NCBI GenBank assembly: GCA_000316135.1
Contig: JH994079.1
Location: 47,210-64,565 of the forward strand
Length of the DNA stretch: 17,356 nt
From: Trachipleistophora hominis
Taxonomy: Eukaryota; Microsporidia; Pleistophoridae
Direction of reading: 5' to 3'
Below the pieces are notes generated by a model. That model did not search any database and had not been told where the DNA came from. It saw only the letters and a program-made list of their open reading frames with translations. Below, piece by piece: positions 8,056 through 15,916 of this stretch; the first letter of the stretch is position 1, and each line of letters opens with the position of its first letter. Both the position numbers and the translations under genes were made by a program.

Positions 8056-8140
8056 AACGCATAAATACGTAACAGCGGTGAATATAAAAACAAAAGCAGC
8101 GCATAAAACGCATAAATACGTAACAGCGGTGAATATAAAA
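8056..8140 (+). repeat. Perfect 34-bp direct repeat, 51-bp period
   Basis: The copies at 8056-8089 and 8107-8140 are identical over 34 bases. Each begins AACGCATAAATACGTAACAG and ends GAATATAAAA. The 17-bp spacer between them also contains GCGCATAAAA, a partial third start of the unit. Confidence 0.97.
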
Positions 8141-8594
8141 CGTAAGAGAAGTGATGATAATGAATTAGTCTTTGAATAACCATATCATTCTAAATGATCA
8201 GTTAGTGTAACGTACACGTGATAACATTGCTATGTCAGAGCACCATTTTACACGTAAGAAATGAGAAGTACAGCGATTACCATTACTTAGCACAACATTA
8301 GGATAAGGAGCATTTTCACAGGTACTCCGTAATTATTGCCGTTAAAGCTGTGCATTGATCAATTGGTTGTAAATCTTTGCATAAAGATGAGCAATTAAGG
8401 ATTTTGCATAAAAACCAGATCTATTAAGGATTCTTCATGCAATCCTCAATCAGCCAAGCCTACTAATCCCTACTATGCTTGCCAATCCCCAATATGATTG
8501 CTAATCTCTACCATACCCATTATAATCAACAATAATCCTTACTATACCCTACACCAGTCAATACTATACTCAACAATAATCAATGCTCAACAGT

Positions 8595-11111
8595 CTAATA
8601 ATTACAGCCAACAAAGTAAACGTTCCCATCACTGCCACCAACCACCACACCATCACCAGTCCCATCCATACAAACAACACTGCACGGCAATCTAACACTA
8701 CCACCCTCCACAATCTCATCGTTCCATCTCTTAACCACGCCATCCTTACACCCCGTATAGAAAGAATGCGCATCAGCAGCACCAGCACGCATAAATGAGG
8801 AATGCATCGTGCTGCATTCCTTGACAAGACGGCAGTCCTTCCATTTTCTGATGGTGCCCTCCTTTGAACCACTGAACACGTATCCTTTATGCATAAAAAT
8901 AAGGTTAACGCAGTTATTATGCGCGGGTGACAGGCACGCACACGTGCCCTGCACCGTACCACCCGCCATCTCAGCGTAGCACACCGTTCCATCAACACAG
9001 CCCGTGTACAACACGCCATCGTACACCCCCACCGCATTCACACAGCCCCTATGCCACGTATTCTCGTACAGCACGCCCATCCGCACATCACACACGCGTA
9101 CCCGTCCATCAACATGGCCCGTCACCACCAGCGTGTCCTTGTAATGCACGCCCGTAATCGCCGTGTCGTACCGCACGATGAGCGCCCCATCCACGGCATA
9201 CAACGCGTCATGGGTGGTGTACAGCACGTTGCCGTGCTCGTTGCACGCGAGCAGTGAAAGGAAGAGGCACCGCTTGAGAATGACCGTCCGGTCAGCAGCG
9301 GTACGTCTTAACGTGTTGTCTGAGCTTGTGGTGTACACTGCACCGTTGAGGTGCATGATTGAGAGGATGGTTGAGGAGTGCACGGCAAGGCTGTGCACGT
9401 GTTTTAGGCCGTTGAGCGTGCGCATTCTTTTTGAGGGCGTGGTCGTTTCTTGTGGGGAGTTTTTGTTCTTTCTTGAGGGTTTGTTGACAATGCCCGTCTT
9501 TTGTTCTAATGGTTGAATGGGCTGTTCTATCCTTGATTTATTAGTTGTTATATTTGTAGTGGCACGTGTTGTAGTGGCACGTGATGTAGTGGTTGCATTG
9601 ATAGTATTTAATGCATTTGTTTTGGTTGAATTGATAGCACTGGTTGTATTTAATGTTTCAGCCTCTTTATCATTACTATCATCAATCCCTACCTCACCAA
9701 TCCCTACCTCGTCAATAATCCTACGTACCTTCCTATGCCCTACATCCAACGTTAAATTTCTACTCAAATCAAAGTTTATCTTTCGTATTGGCGTAGGTAC
9801 CTGAACATCTCTGGTACCTTCTCTTCTTACGGGCGTAGGAACGGTGTTAATCACTTTGTTTCTTATTGGGGTGTTAGTAGAAGGGTTAGTGTTAGTGGTG
9901 GTAACGGTAGAGACAGGGTTAGTGGTAGAGACAGGGTTAGTGGTAGGGTTAAGGATAGGGTTGATAGGATTATCAATACTTACCTTATCTCTACCATCAC
10001 CTCTATCGTTAGCACTGCCTCTATCGTTACCATCAATCTCAACACAATCATTACCTCCATCGTTAACGATACGAGCAGTCGTTGGTAATCTTTGCGTTGC
10101 TATGCATCTGCACGGCTCTCGTCCAGTCTTCTCCTTCAACTCCCTCCTCAACCACTCGTTCTCCCTTCTCAGCCTGCCTATCTCCTCCTGCAGGCGCATC
10201 ACCTCGCCCTGCTCCTTTCCTATCACAGGCTCTCTGCGCACTGCCGTGCGCAGACAGCCTGCCCTGTTCGCGTACTCCAACGTGTTCATCGTTTCGTTCG
10301 CGTCCTGGTAACGGTCGCTTACGCACGCAATCATGCGCACTACGGTGTTGCCATCAAGGATCGGCTTAAGAATGCGCGTGAGTTTGCTGTCGCGGTACGG
10401 CACGAACCGCTTGCGGTTGTACAGCGCATTAATAACATTGCCGAGCGCTAGCAGCCCCGTATTGATGCTGATCGCCTCGCGCATCGTGTCGTTGCTCACG
10501 CCCGTGCGCTTCGTGCGCTCAGAGCCCGCCAAATCTATGAACACGAGCGTAGCGCACGCCGTGCGCACGCGTATAACAGCGTGCGACCTGCTGCTGCCCG
10601 CATTCATGCGCGTGCTTTTGGTCACGCGCCGTGCAATCGCCCCAACCACCACCTCCCCAAACTGCTCATACGTGCATATCTCCCGTTCATGCGCATTAAT
10701 AACGAGCTCAGCCCCACAATTCCTCAGAACAATACGTGCACGGCCGTCCAAAAGATCGTAAACCTCCTCATTATAAATTTCAAAGACCGCCAAATAAACA
10801 CTCACCCGTTCAATCAGCATGCGCATGCTGGCCGGCACAATGCCGGTGCACGTCTCAATGTGACTGGCCGTCAGGCCCATTGTGTACGTCTTGCCTGAGC
10901 CTGTCTGGCCGTAGCAGATTATGCTGGTGTTGTTGCCTGCCAGGAAGGATTGGATGGTTGGCTGGAGATGGGATGATATGTCGGGCTGTGTGTGGATGTG
11001 GGTGAATGTGAATGTGTGGGCGTTGATTGATAGGGTTGGTGGGGCTGTGTGGAGGTATGGGGATGGGGATGACCGTATTTTTATGTGGACTTCGATGTTT
11101 TGGGATGGCAT
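8595..11111 (-). CDS. Kinesin motor protein with C-terminal WD40 propeller
   Basis: An 838-residue microtubule motor. The N-terminal motor (about 5-290) has the P-loop GQTGSGKT (68-75), switch I NAGSSRSH (170-177), switch II DLAGSE (193-198), VPYRDSKLTRIL (237-248) and the LEYANRA end (278-284). At under 300 residues it is shorter than the usual 330-350, with reduced loops before the P-loop. A short Leu/Glu/Arg heptad stretch (about 299-328) could dimerise it. Residues 335-560 are Asn/Thr/Ser/Pro-rich and probably disordered. Residues 565-838 form about seven WD40-like blades (for example TGHVDGRVRVCD, FSGSKEGTIRKW, YTGCKDGVVKRW). Motor plus WD40 is the plan of the KIF21 branch of kinesin-4, though that assignment is tentative because the long coiled coil is missing. 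The start is chosen as the first ATG, 14 nt after a CCCCC run. It is divergent from the NTE-like gene and convergent with the CysRS gene. Confidence 0.93.
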   Translation of the reverse strand: MPSQNIEVHIKIRSSPSPYLHTAPPTLSINAHTFTFTHIHTQPDISSHLQPTIQSFLAGNNTSIICYGQTGSGKTYTMGLTASHIETCTGIVPASMRMLIERVSVYLAVFEIYNEEVYDLLDGRARIVLRNCGAELVINAHEREICTYEQFGEVVVGAIARRVTKSTRMNAGSSRSHAVIRVRTACATLVFIDLAGSERTKRTGVSNDTMREAISINTGLLALGNVINALYNRKRFVPYRDSKLTRILKPILDGNTVVRMIACVSDRYQDANETMNTLEYANRAGCLRTAVRREPVIGKEQGEVMRLQEEIGRLRRENEWLRRELKEKTGREPCRCIATQRLPTTARIVNDGGNDCVEIDGNDRGSANDRGDGRDKVSIDNPINPILNPTTNPVSTTNPVSTVTTTNTNPSTNTPIRNKVINTVPTPVRREGTRDVQVPTPIRKINFDLSRNLTLDVGHRKVRRIIDEVGIGEVGIDDSNDKEAETLNTTSAINSTKTNALNTINATTTSRATTTRATTNITTNKSRIEQPIQPLEQKTGIVNKPSRKNKNSPQETTTPSKRMRTLNGLKHVHSLAVHSSTILSIMHLNGAVYTTSSDNTLRRTAADRTVILKRCLFLSLLACNEHGNVLYTTHDALYAVDGALIVRYDTAITGVHYKDTLVVTGHVDGRVRVCDVRMGVLYENTWHRGCVNAVGVYDGVLYTGCVDGTVCYAEMAGGTVQGTCACLSPAHNNCVNLIFMHKGYVFSGSKEGTIRKWKDCRLVKECSTMHSSFMRAGAADAHSFYTGCKDGVVKRWNDEIVEGGSVRLPCSVVCMDGTGDGVVVGGSDGNVYFVGCNY
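9906..9941 (-). repeat. In-frame 18-bp tandem repeat in the kinesin linker
   Basis: Two identical 18-bp copies (9906-9923 and 9924-9941, GGTAGAGACAGGGTTAGT on the + strand) lie in the Thr/Asn/Pro linker and give the repeated NPVSTT residues. Further GGGTTAG/GGGTTAAGG words follow to about 9965. Confidence 0.85.
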
Positions 11112-11130
11112 TTTTTGTTGAAGGGGGTTG
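11112..11130 (-). promoter_or_regulatory. Start-proximal CCCCC motif of the kinesin gene
   Basis: On the minus strand CCAACCCCCTTCAACAAAAA directly precedes the ATG at 11111. The C-run matches the position class of CCC motifs at the other two complete genes. Function is inferred. Confidence 0.45.
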
Positions 11131-11400
11131 GTTTAGTAGGGTTAGATGAGGATGATGAGGTTAAGGTTGAAGGGGGTAGTATGGGGTTAAGGTTGAGGGG
11201 GGTAGTATGGGGATGAAGTTGAAAGGGGTAGTATGGGGATGAGGATGATGAGGTTGGTATGGGGATGAGGAGGATGGGATTGGCAAGGGGGGGTAAGGTT
11301 GAGGATATGAAGGGGGGGTAATACGAGGTTAAAGATGAAGGGAGTTGGTTTAGACAGGGTTAAATGAGGATGATAGGGCCGTTGAAGGGGGTAGTATTAT
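11112..11400 (-). repeat. G/C-asymmetric repeat array upstream of the kinesin gene
   Basis: On the + strand, variants of TTGAAGGGGGTAGTATGGGG recur at about 11117, 11168, 11192, 11218, 11308, 11335 and 11383, mixed with GATGAGGATGATGAGG words. Read on the kinesin strand these are ATACTACCCCCTTCAA motifs. The copy nearest the gene provides the CCCCC about 14 nt before the ATG. The start-proximal motif thus appears to have been copied upstream several times. The + strand has many G-runs of four or more and could form G-quadruplexes. Confidence 0.75.
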
Positions 11401-11702
11401 ATTATGTGTTAGGGTTAGATACAATCTATAAGGATGGGGTGGAGAGATAGATGAATAGTATTTAAATACTAATAGTACATTACATTAGATACTAACATAT
11501 CAGAGATAGGATTAGTAAGAGTTGTATTAGAGGTTGGAAGGAAGAGATTAAATTAAAAGATGATGTATTTAAGATATAAAAGAAAAGAATAATAAGATTA
11601 AAGATGATAGAAATATATTAATAATGAGTATATATAATGAGTACATGCTTAACAAATGGTATGTTAGTAATTTGTATCTTCATAATAAGAATAAAAATAG
11701 AG

Positions 11703-11727
11703 TTTATTTATGCGTAGCATAAATAAA
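11703..11727. repeat. Perfect 11-bp hairpin with a 3-nt loop
   Basis: TTTATTTATGC at 11703-11713 is the exact reverse complement of GCATAAATAAA at 11717-11727, separated by GTA. As RNA or single-stranded DNA it would fold into a tight stem-loop. It stands 0.45 kb upstream of the NTE-like gene and 0.6 kb upstream of the kinesin gene, with no coding context. Confidence 0.85.
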
Positions 11728-12154
11728 TAAGAAAACTAAAAGTATAAATAGAAAGAAGGAGTTGTAAAATATGTAAGAATTAGGACGTATTGCTTGTGTG
11801 TATTAGAAGGGTAGGGTATATTTTATGGTATGATGGGTATCATTACGTAATTGGTATGAATGGTTTGGCTTTAATTGTTATTTTAGGAATGGTGCCATTT
11901 CTAAGCATCAGAATTATGAGGTTATTAGAACACGAGGTAGTAACTATGAGGTTATTAGAACAAGAGATTATTAGAACTATTGTATGACAATTACTACTAG
12001 ACCAGCCCATTCTACTATGCATCATTACAACTACTACAAGACACATCATCACAATTACAATTACTGCAGAACATACTATCCCTACAACCAGCCATACCAA
12101 CACTCAATCAGTTACACCCCTCATGCCATGCCCATCACTCCTTAATTCAACATT

Positions 12155-12168
12155 TCTATACCCCTGCA
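12155..12168 (+). promoter_or_regulatory. Start-proximal TATACCCC motif of the NTE-like gene
   Basis: TCTATACCCCTGCA ends directly at the ATG of 12169. TATACCCC also occurs 44-52 nt before the CysRS start. A leader of only a few nucleotides would fit the short untranslated leaders known in microsporidia. The role is inferred. Confidence 0.5.
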
Positions 12169-15100
12169 ATGTTCTACCACTTCATTTTCCTGTCAGTGCT
12201 TACCATACTCTCCTACTTCCTGTACTTCCGTAAGAAGTACAACACAAAGACAAGAGCATTACCACAGAAGAAGGAGCATTTCAGGCTTAGCATAGCAAAT
12301 GATAACACGCTGTTCGCATTGCTATGCATGAATAAGGATGAACCAAGAATTGTTGAGTATAAGAAGGGAGAGTTGGTGAGTGTTGCTGGTGTTATATTGG
12401 AGGGGATGGCTTGTTTGAGGATTGATGGGAGGTATTATGGGATGAAGAGTGTTGGAGAGTTTACTGTTGGGGTGGATGAGATGGTACGGATGGTTGTTAA
12501 TGATGATGGGGTTAGTGATAGGATTAATGATGATGGGATAAGGGATGCCAGGATGGGTGAAGAGAGTAATATTAAGGATGGTATAATTAATGATGATGAT
12601 GATGATGGTAGAGTTAATGGTGGTAGGCAGGATGAAGAAAGTAATATTAAGGATGATGAGACTAAGGATGAAGAGAACAATGAAGAGAGTAATGTTAAGG
12701 ATGATGAGACTAAGGATGCAGAGAACAATGAAGAAAGTAATGTTAAGGACGATGAGACTAAGGATGCAGAGAACAATGAAGAGAGCAACGAAGAAAGTAA
12801 TGTTAAGGACGATGAGACTAAGGATGAAGAGAACAATGAAGTTAATCCTGATGAAAAGAATCATAGACCATGTGATAAGAGTGGTAAAGACAAAAGAATT
12901 AATTCTCTTAAAAGAAGAAACGTAAATACTACGGGTAGTGATAAGAAAGGCATAAAAAAAGAAAAAAATAAGAAAGAGAATGGAAGTGATGGTATTTATA
13001 CCATTGGAAATGAAAAGGATGTTTTGTTGCATTTTGTTCATAATGAAGAGGAGAAAAGAAATGATAGGAGTAAATACAGTAATAATGATAATAGCGATAA
13101 GTATAATAATAATGATAAAGGTAAGTGTAATGATAATAATGATAAATACACTAATAATGATAGTGATAATTACAGTAATAATGATAATGATAAGAAAACA
13201 AATGGTGTAAATCGTGATCGACTTAACGTTACACTCATTGCTGAGACAAACCTAAAAGTGCTCGTAAGCTGTGAACGGTTCAGTTCGTATGCCGTGTTCT
13301 TGTACTTAAAGAAAATTATGCATTTATGCATAAAATATTTTAATTTAAAACGCTTAATAATGAGACAGGACGTGATAGAACGTTCTACAATTACCAAAGA
13401 GTTTACGTACGAAGAGTACACCGTAAAAGACGCATTAATACGGGATGGTGTAATATGGGTGGTACAAGGACAGGTAGAGGTAACGGCGGGCAGTGCCCGT
13501 ATAATCATACGTAACGGTGTATACGGCATGATAAACCACGTCTTTAAAAACATGCAGTGCTCCTTAAGAGCACATGGTACAGTAACATACAGGCGCATAG
13601 ACATGCAACCATTCACCTACAACGACGTACTATCATATATGCGCATAACACGTAGAATGCACAAAATATACGCGTGCATAGACTGGCAGGTGCACAGCAA
13701 AGACACCAAAAAGTTTAAAGACCTTGTATTCCTTGACTGCGGCCGTGCATATTGCAATAACGCGTATTACACCAAGGGCTGTCTTAATGTACGTGAACTG
13801 ATGGAATATAAAACGTGTGATGTACGATTTGTAAAGAGGAGCTACGTGTTGGTGATGAAGAGGAGAATGTTTAGAGATTTGGTTAGAAAGTGTTATGGGA
13901 GAGGATTTGTTGGTAGGATGAGTGGTGAGAATGGGAGGAGAAAGGTTGTGGTTGTGATTGGGAGGGAGAGAGAGGAGAGTTTAAGGTTTTTTGGATGTTT
14001 GGAGAGAGAGATGATGAGGATGTGTGGTGATGGGAATGATAAGGATGATGAGGTGGTGAGGGATGATAAGGATGATGAGATACTGAGGGCTGGTGGGAAT
14101 AATAAGGATGAGGATGATGAGGTGATGAGGGATGATAAGGATGAGGATGATGAGGTGGTGAAGGATAATAAGGATGATGAGTTAAAGAGGGGTAAAGAAG
14201 AGAATGTAAGAGAAAGTGATAAGAGTGTAGAGGTTAAAGATAATGATAATAGTAAGAAAGTAAACAGTAATGGTAAACAAAGGAAGGGTAAGAATAGGAG
14301 AGGTAAGAATAAGAATACTAATACCAATACTAACAATAACAATAACGATAACGATACTGACCCTAATATCAGCATTAACAATAACAATAGCATTAACAAT
14401 GGTGGTGAAAGGTACACGACCAGTGTTAATGATCTTAAACCGTTTAGAACAAAAACAACTGTTAATAATAAACGTACCACGAAGGATGCATCGTTGCAGG
14501 TAAGAACGCAGAAAAAAGGGGGTAAGAAACGCCCTAAGAAATTCTTAGCAATAAGACACTGCAATTTCATACGGATGGGAGAGTTGCGGTTCCTTGAACT
14601 GATAAAGGACGTAGAGATAGTCTTAATATACGTAGAGAACTACTTCAGCAGGTTGATGAGCTTTCTGGTTAATTACGGTGATTTAATTCTTGCGGTAAAC
14701 TTAGAACATGCTACGTTTGATTTTGAGGTAGAGGACGTGGTGCTGTACGAGGAACGTAGCAATGCTGGTGTATCTGAGGGCAATGGCAGGAAGATGCATA
14801 AAATTTACGGTCCGTGCAATAAAAGTACGTTTTGCATGAAGGACTACGAACGATTGTGCAGGTACATACGGGGAGAGTGTGTGGGTCTTGTGCTGGGCGG
14901 GGGTGGTGCACGGGGCGTTGCTCACGTGGGCATAATTGAGGCTCTTCTCGAGTACAACGTGCCTATTGACATGGTGGGCGGTACATCCATGGGTGCATTC
15001 GTAGGCGGTCTCTACTCCATCAGCATGGACAACTTTATCGTTTGTTCACGCGTGGCGTACTTTTGCAAGCGCATCAGCTCACGCTGGCGCTTACTCATGG

Positions 15101-15762
15101 ACCTAACCATTCCCTTATGCTCATTCTTTACCGGTCACTCCTTCAACCGCGTATTGTACACCATCTTTAAAAAGCGCCGCATAGAAGACACGTGGATACA
15201 ATTCTTCTGCATAACCACAAATTTATGCACGTACGGCGAGATAAAACACGTGAGCGGTTTAATGTGGCGGTACATAAGAGCAAGCATGAGCATAGCAACC
15301 ATTCTACCACCCCTGTGCGACAAGGATGCATTGCTACTTGATGGTGGTTACACCAACAACGTACCGGTCGATAGAATGCTTGAGCACTGCAACCGTATAA
15401 TAGCGGTAGATGTAGGCAGTGCCACCCACAATGCATTCACACCCTACGGTGATGCACTCTCCGGTGCATACATACTGCTCAATAAAATGTTTACGTCCAA
15501 CAAATACATCTCATACAATGAGATACAGTACAGGTTAGCATTCCTATCATCAACGTATAAGCAGAATAAGATTGTACAGGATTGTAATATTGTGCTTATT
15601 ACGCCTGATTTATCGTATAGAACGGATGATTTTGATAAGTATAGGGAGATTATGAGTGCGGGGTATGAGTGTGGAAAGAGGGTTATGAAGAGGATGAGGG
15701 ATAAGAGGGAGTATAGACAGTTTTTTGGGAAGATGAGGGGAAGGAGACGTATGAGTATATGA
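12169..15762 (+). CDS. NTE/Nte1-like patatin phospholipase (lysophospholipase) with degenerate cNMP-binding modules
   Basis: A 1197-residue membrane-anchored serine esterase expected to deacylate phosphatidylcholine or lysophospholipid at the ER. Residues about 3-20 form one hydrophobic segment followed by RKK, a signal anchor. The patatin domain begins near 895, with the oxyanion loop GGGGARG (910-916), the nucleophile elbow GTSMG with Ser940, and the catalytic Asp1058 in LLLDGGYTNN. VDVGSATHN...YGDALSGA after it is typical of the NTE branch, not of plant patatins. Upstream are weak cyclic-nucleotide-binding-like modules at about 40-110 (GVILEGMACLRIDG), 415-475 (VIWVVQGQVEV) and 495-590. 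NTE-family connector blocks follow (VVVIGREREESLRFF at about 593-607, YGDLILAV before the catalytic domain). Two long, mainly acidic, low-complexity inserts (about 112-345 and 618-780) split the regulatory half. Yeast and human relatives are longer overall. The catalytic set is complete, so it is probably active. Confidence 0.93.
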   Translation: MFYHFIFLSVLTILSYFLYFRKKYNTKTRALPQKKEHFRLSIANDNTLFALLCMNKDEPRIVEYKKGELVSVAGVILEGMACLRIDGRYYGMKSVGEFTVGVDEMVRMVVNDDGVSDRINDDGIRDARMGEESNIKDGIINDDDDDGRVNGGRQDEESNIKDDETKDEENNEESNVKDDETKDAENNEESNVKDDETKDAENNEESNEESNVKDDETKDEENNEVNPDEKNHRPCDKSGKDKRINSLKRRNVNTTGSDKKGIKKEKNKKENGSDGIYTIGNEKDVLLHFVHNEEEKRNDRSKYSNNDNSDKYNNNDKGKCNDNNDKYTNNDSDNYSNNDNDKKTNGVNRDRLNVTLIAETNLKVLVSCERFSSYAVFLYLKKIMHLCIKYFNLKRLIMRQDVIERSTITKEFTYEEYTVKDALIRDGVIWVVQGQVEVTAGSARIIIRNGVYGMINHVFKNMQCSLRAHGTVTYRRIDMQPFTYNDVLSYMRITRRMHKIYACIDWQVHSKDTKKFKDLVFLDCGRAYCNNAYYTKGCLNVRELMEYKTCDVRFVKRSYVLVMKRRMFRDLVRKCYGRGFVGRMSGENGRRKVVVVIGREREESLRFFGCLEREMMRMCGDGNDKDDEVVRDDKDDEILRAGGNNKDEDDEVMRDDKDEDDEVVKDNKDDELKRGKEENVRESDKSVEVKDNDNSKKVNSNGKQRKGKNRRGKNKNTNTNTNNNNNDNDTDPNISINNNNSINNGGERYTTSVNDLKPFRTKTTVNNKRTTKDASLQVRTQKKGGKKRPKKFLAIRHCNFIRMGELRFLELIKDVEIVLIYVENYFSRLMSFLVNYGDLILAVNLEHATFDFEVEDVVLYEERSNAGVSEGNGRKMHKIYGPCNKSTFCMKDYERLCRYIRGECVGLVLGGGGARGVAHVGIIEALLEYNVPIDMVGGTSMGAFVGGLYSISMDNFIVCSRVAYFCKRISSRWRLLMDLTIPLCSFFTGHSFNRVLYTIFKKRRIEDTWIQFFCITTNLCTYGEIKHVSGLMWRYIRASMSIATILPPLCDKDALLLDGGYTNNVPVDRMLEHCNRIIAVDVGSATHNAFTPYGDALSGAYILLNKMFTSNKYISYNEIQYRLAFLSSTYKQNKIVQDCNIVLITPDLSYRTDDFDKYREIMSAGYECGKRVMKRMRDKREYRQFFGKMRGRRRMSI
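12634..12837 (+). repeat. In-frame 48-bp tandem repeats in the NTE-like gene
   Basis: Four units encode variants of EESNVKDDETKDAENN at 12634-12681, 12682-12729, 12730-12777 and 12790-12837. A 12-bp partial unit (EESN) at 12778-12789 precedes the last one. Units two to four are nearly identical in DNA, so expansion is recent compared with the divergence of the domains around it. Confidence 0.95.
13846..14264 (+). other. Coding block almost without C on the coding strand
   Basis: Within the NTE-like gene, 13846-14082 (237 bases) contains no C at all and 14091-14264 (174 bases) contains none either. Only two C residues occur in the 419 bases. The block covers both a conserved connector (Arg/Lys/Val-rich) and the start of the second acidic insert (Asp/Glu/Lys repeats from GATGATGAGG-type units). 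Confidence 0.9.
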
Positions 15763-15780
15763 TACGTATGAGTATATGAT
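15747..15780 (+). repeat. 17-bp tandem duplication overlapping the NTE-like stop codon
   Basis: ACGTATGAGTATATGAT occurs at 15747-15763 and again at 15764-15780 without change. The first copy contains the TGA stop (15760-15762), so the second copy lies just outside the gene. Confidence 0.97.
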
Positions 15781-15791
15781 GGTAGGTTAGA

Positions 15792-15916
15792 GATTGATTA
15801 GGGTTAGAGATTGATTAGGGGATAGTGATTGATTAGGGGGTGGGGATTGATTAGGGGGTAGGGATTGATTAGGAGGTGGAGATTGATTAGGGGATAGTGA
15901 TTGATTAGGTAGGGTA
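15792..15916 (+). repeat. 18-bp G-rich minisatellite after the NTE-like gene
   Basis: GATTGATTAGG begins at 15792, 15809, 15827, 15845, 15863, 15881 and 15899. The first interval is 17 bp and the rest are 18 bp, giving seven units of GATTGATTAGGGGRTRGN type. Eroded units (GGATTAAGGGATAGTGATTG) continue to about 15995. The array begins 30 bp after the stop codon. Confidence 0.93.

Larger units (their letters stand above)
7228..8594. other. Intergenic region with repeats, no recognised gene
   Basis: This region lies between the convergent 3' ends of the CysRS and kinesin genes. It contains the 29-bp minisatellite (7335-7600), the second dispersed 60-bp repeat (7849-7904) and a perfect 34-bp direct repeat (8056-8140). 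From about 8440 to 8594 the + strand is very poor in G (motifs such as CCTACTAATCCCTACTATGC). I see no structured RNA gene or credible open frame. Confidence 0.6.
11401..12168. other. AT-rich intergenic region upstream of the NTE-like gene
   Basis: There is no credible gene. It holds a perfect hairpin at 11703-11727, a 30-bp-period direct repeat (TATGAGGTTATTAGAACA at 11915 and 11945) and, from about 11985 to 12168, a G-poor, C/A/T-rich stretch leading into the CCCCTGCA before the ATG. A 65-codon open frame at 11790-11987 has no recognisable features and spans the direct repeat. Confidence 0.55.

Noticed and set aside
9844..10369. Plus-strand frames opposite the kinesin gene
   Set aside because: They are low-complexity complements of the Thr/Asn linker and motor coding sequence.
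11790..11987. 65-codon plus-strand frame upstream of the NTE-like gene
   Set aside because: It spans a direct repeat, has no C-rich start motif and no domain, and such a length is expected by chance.
12322..13041. Minus-strand Ile/Leu/Phe-rich frames that look like membrane proteins
   Set aside because: They are artefacts of reading the Asp/Asn/Lys-rich NTE inserts on the opposite strand.
13893..14570. Minus-strand Leu/Ser-rich frame of 225 codons
   Set aside because: It is the complement of the C-depleted acidic block in the NTE-like gene.
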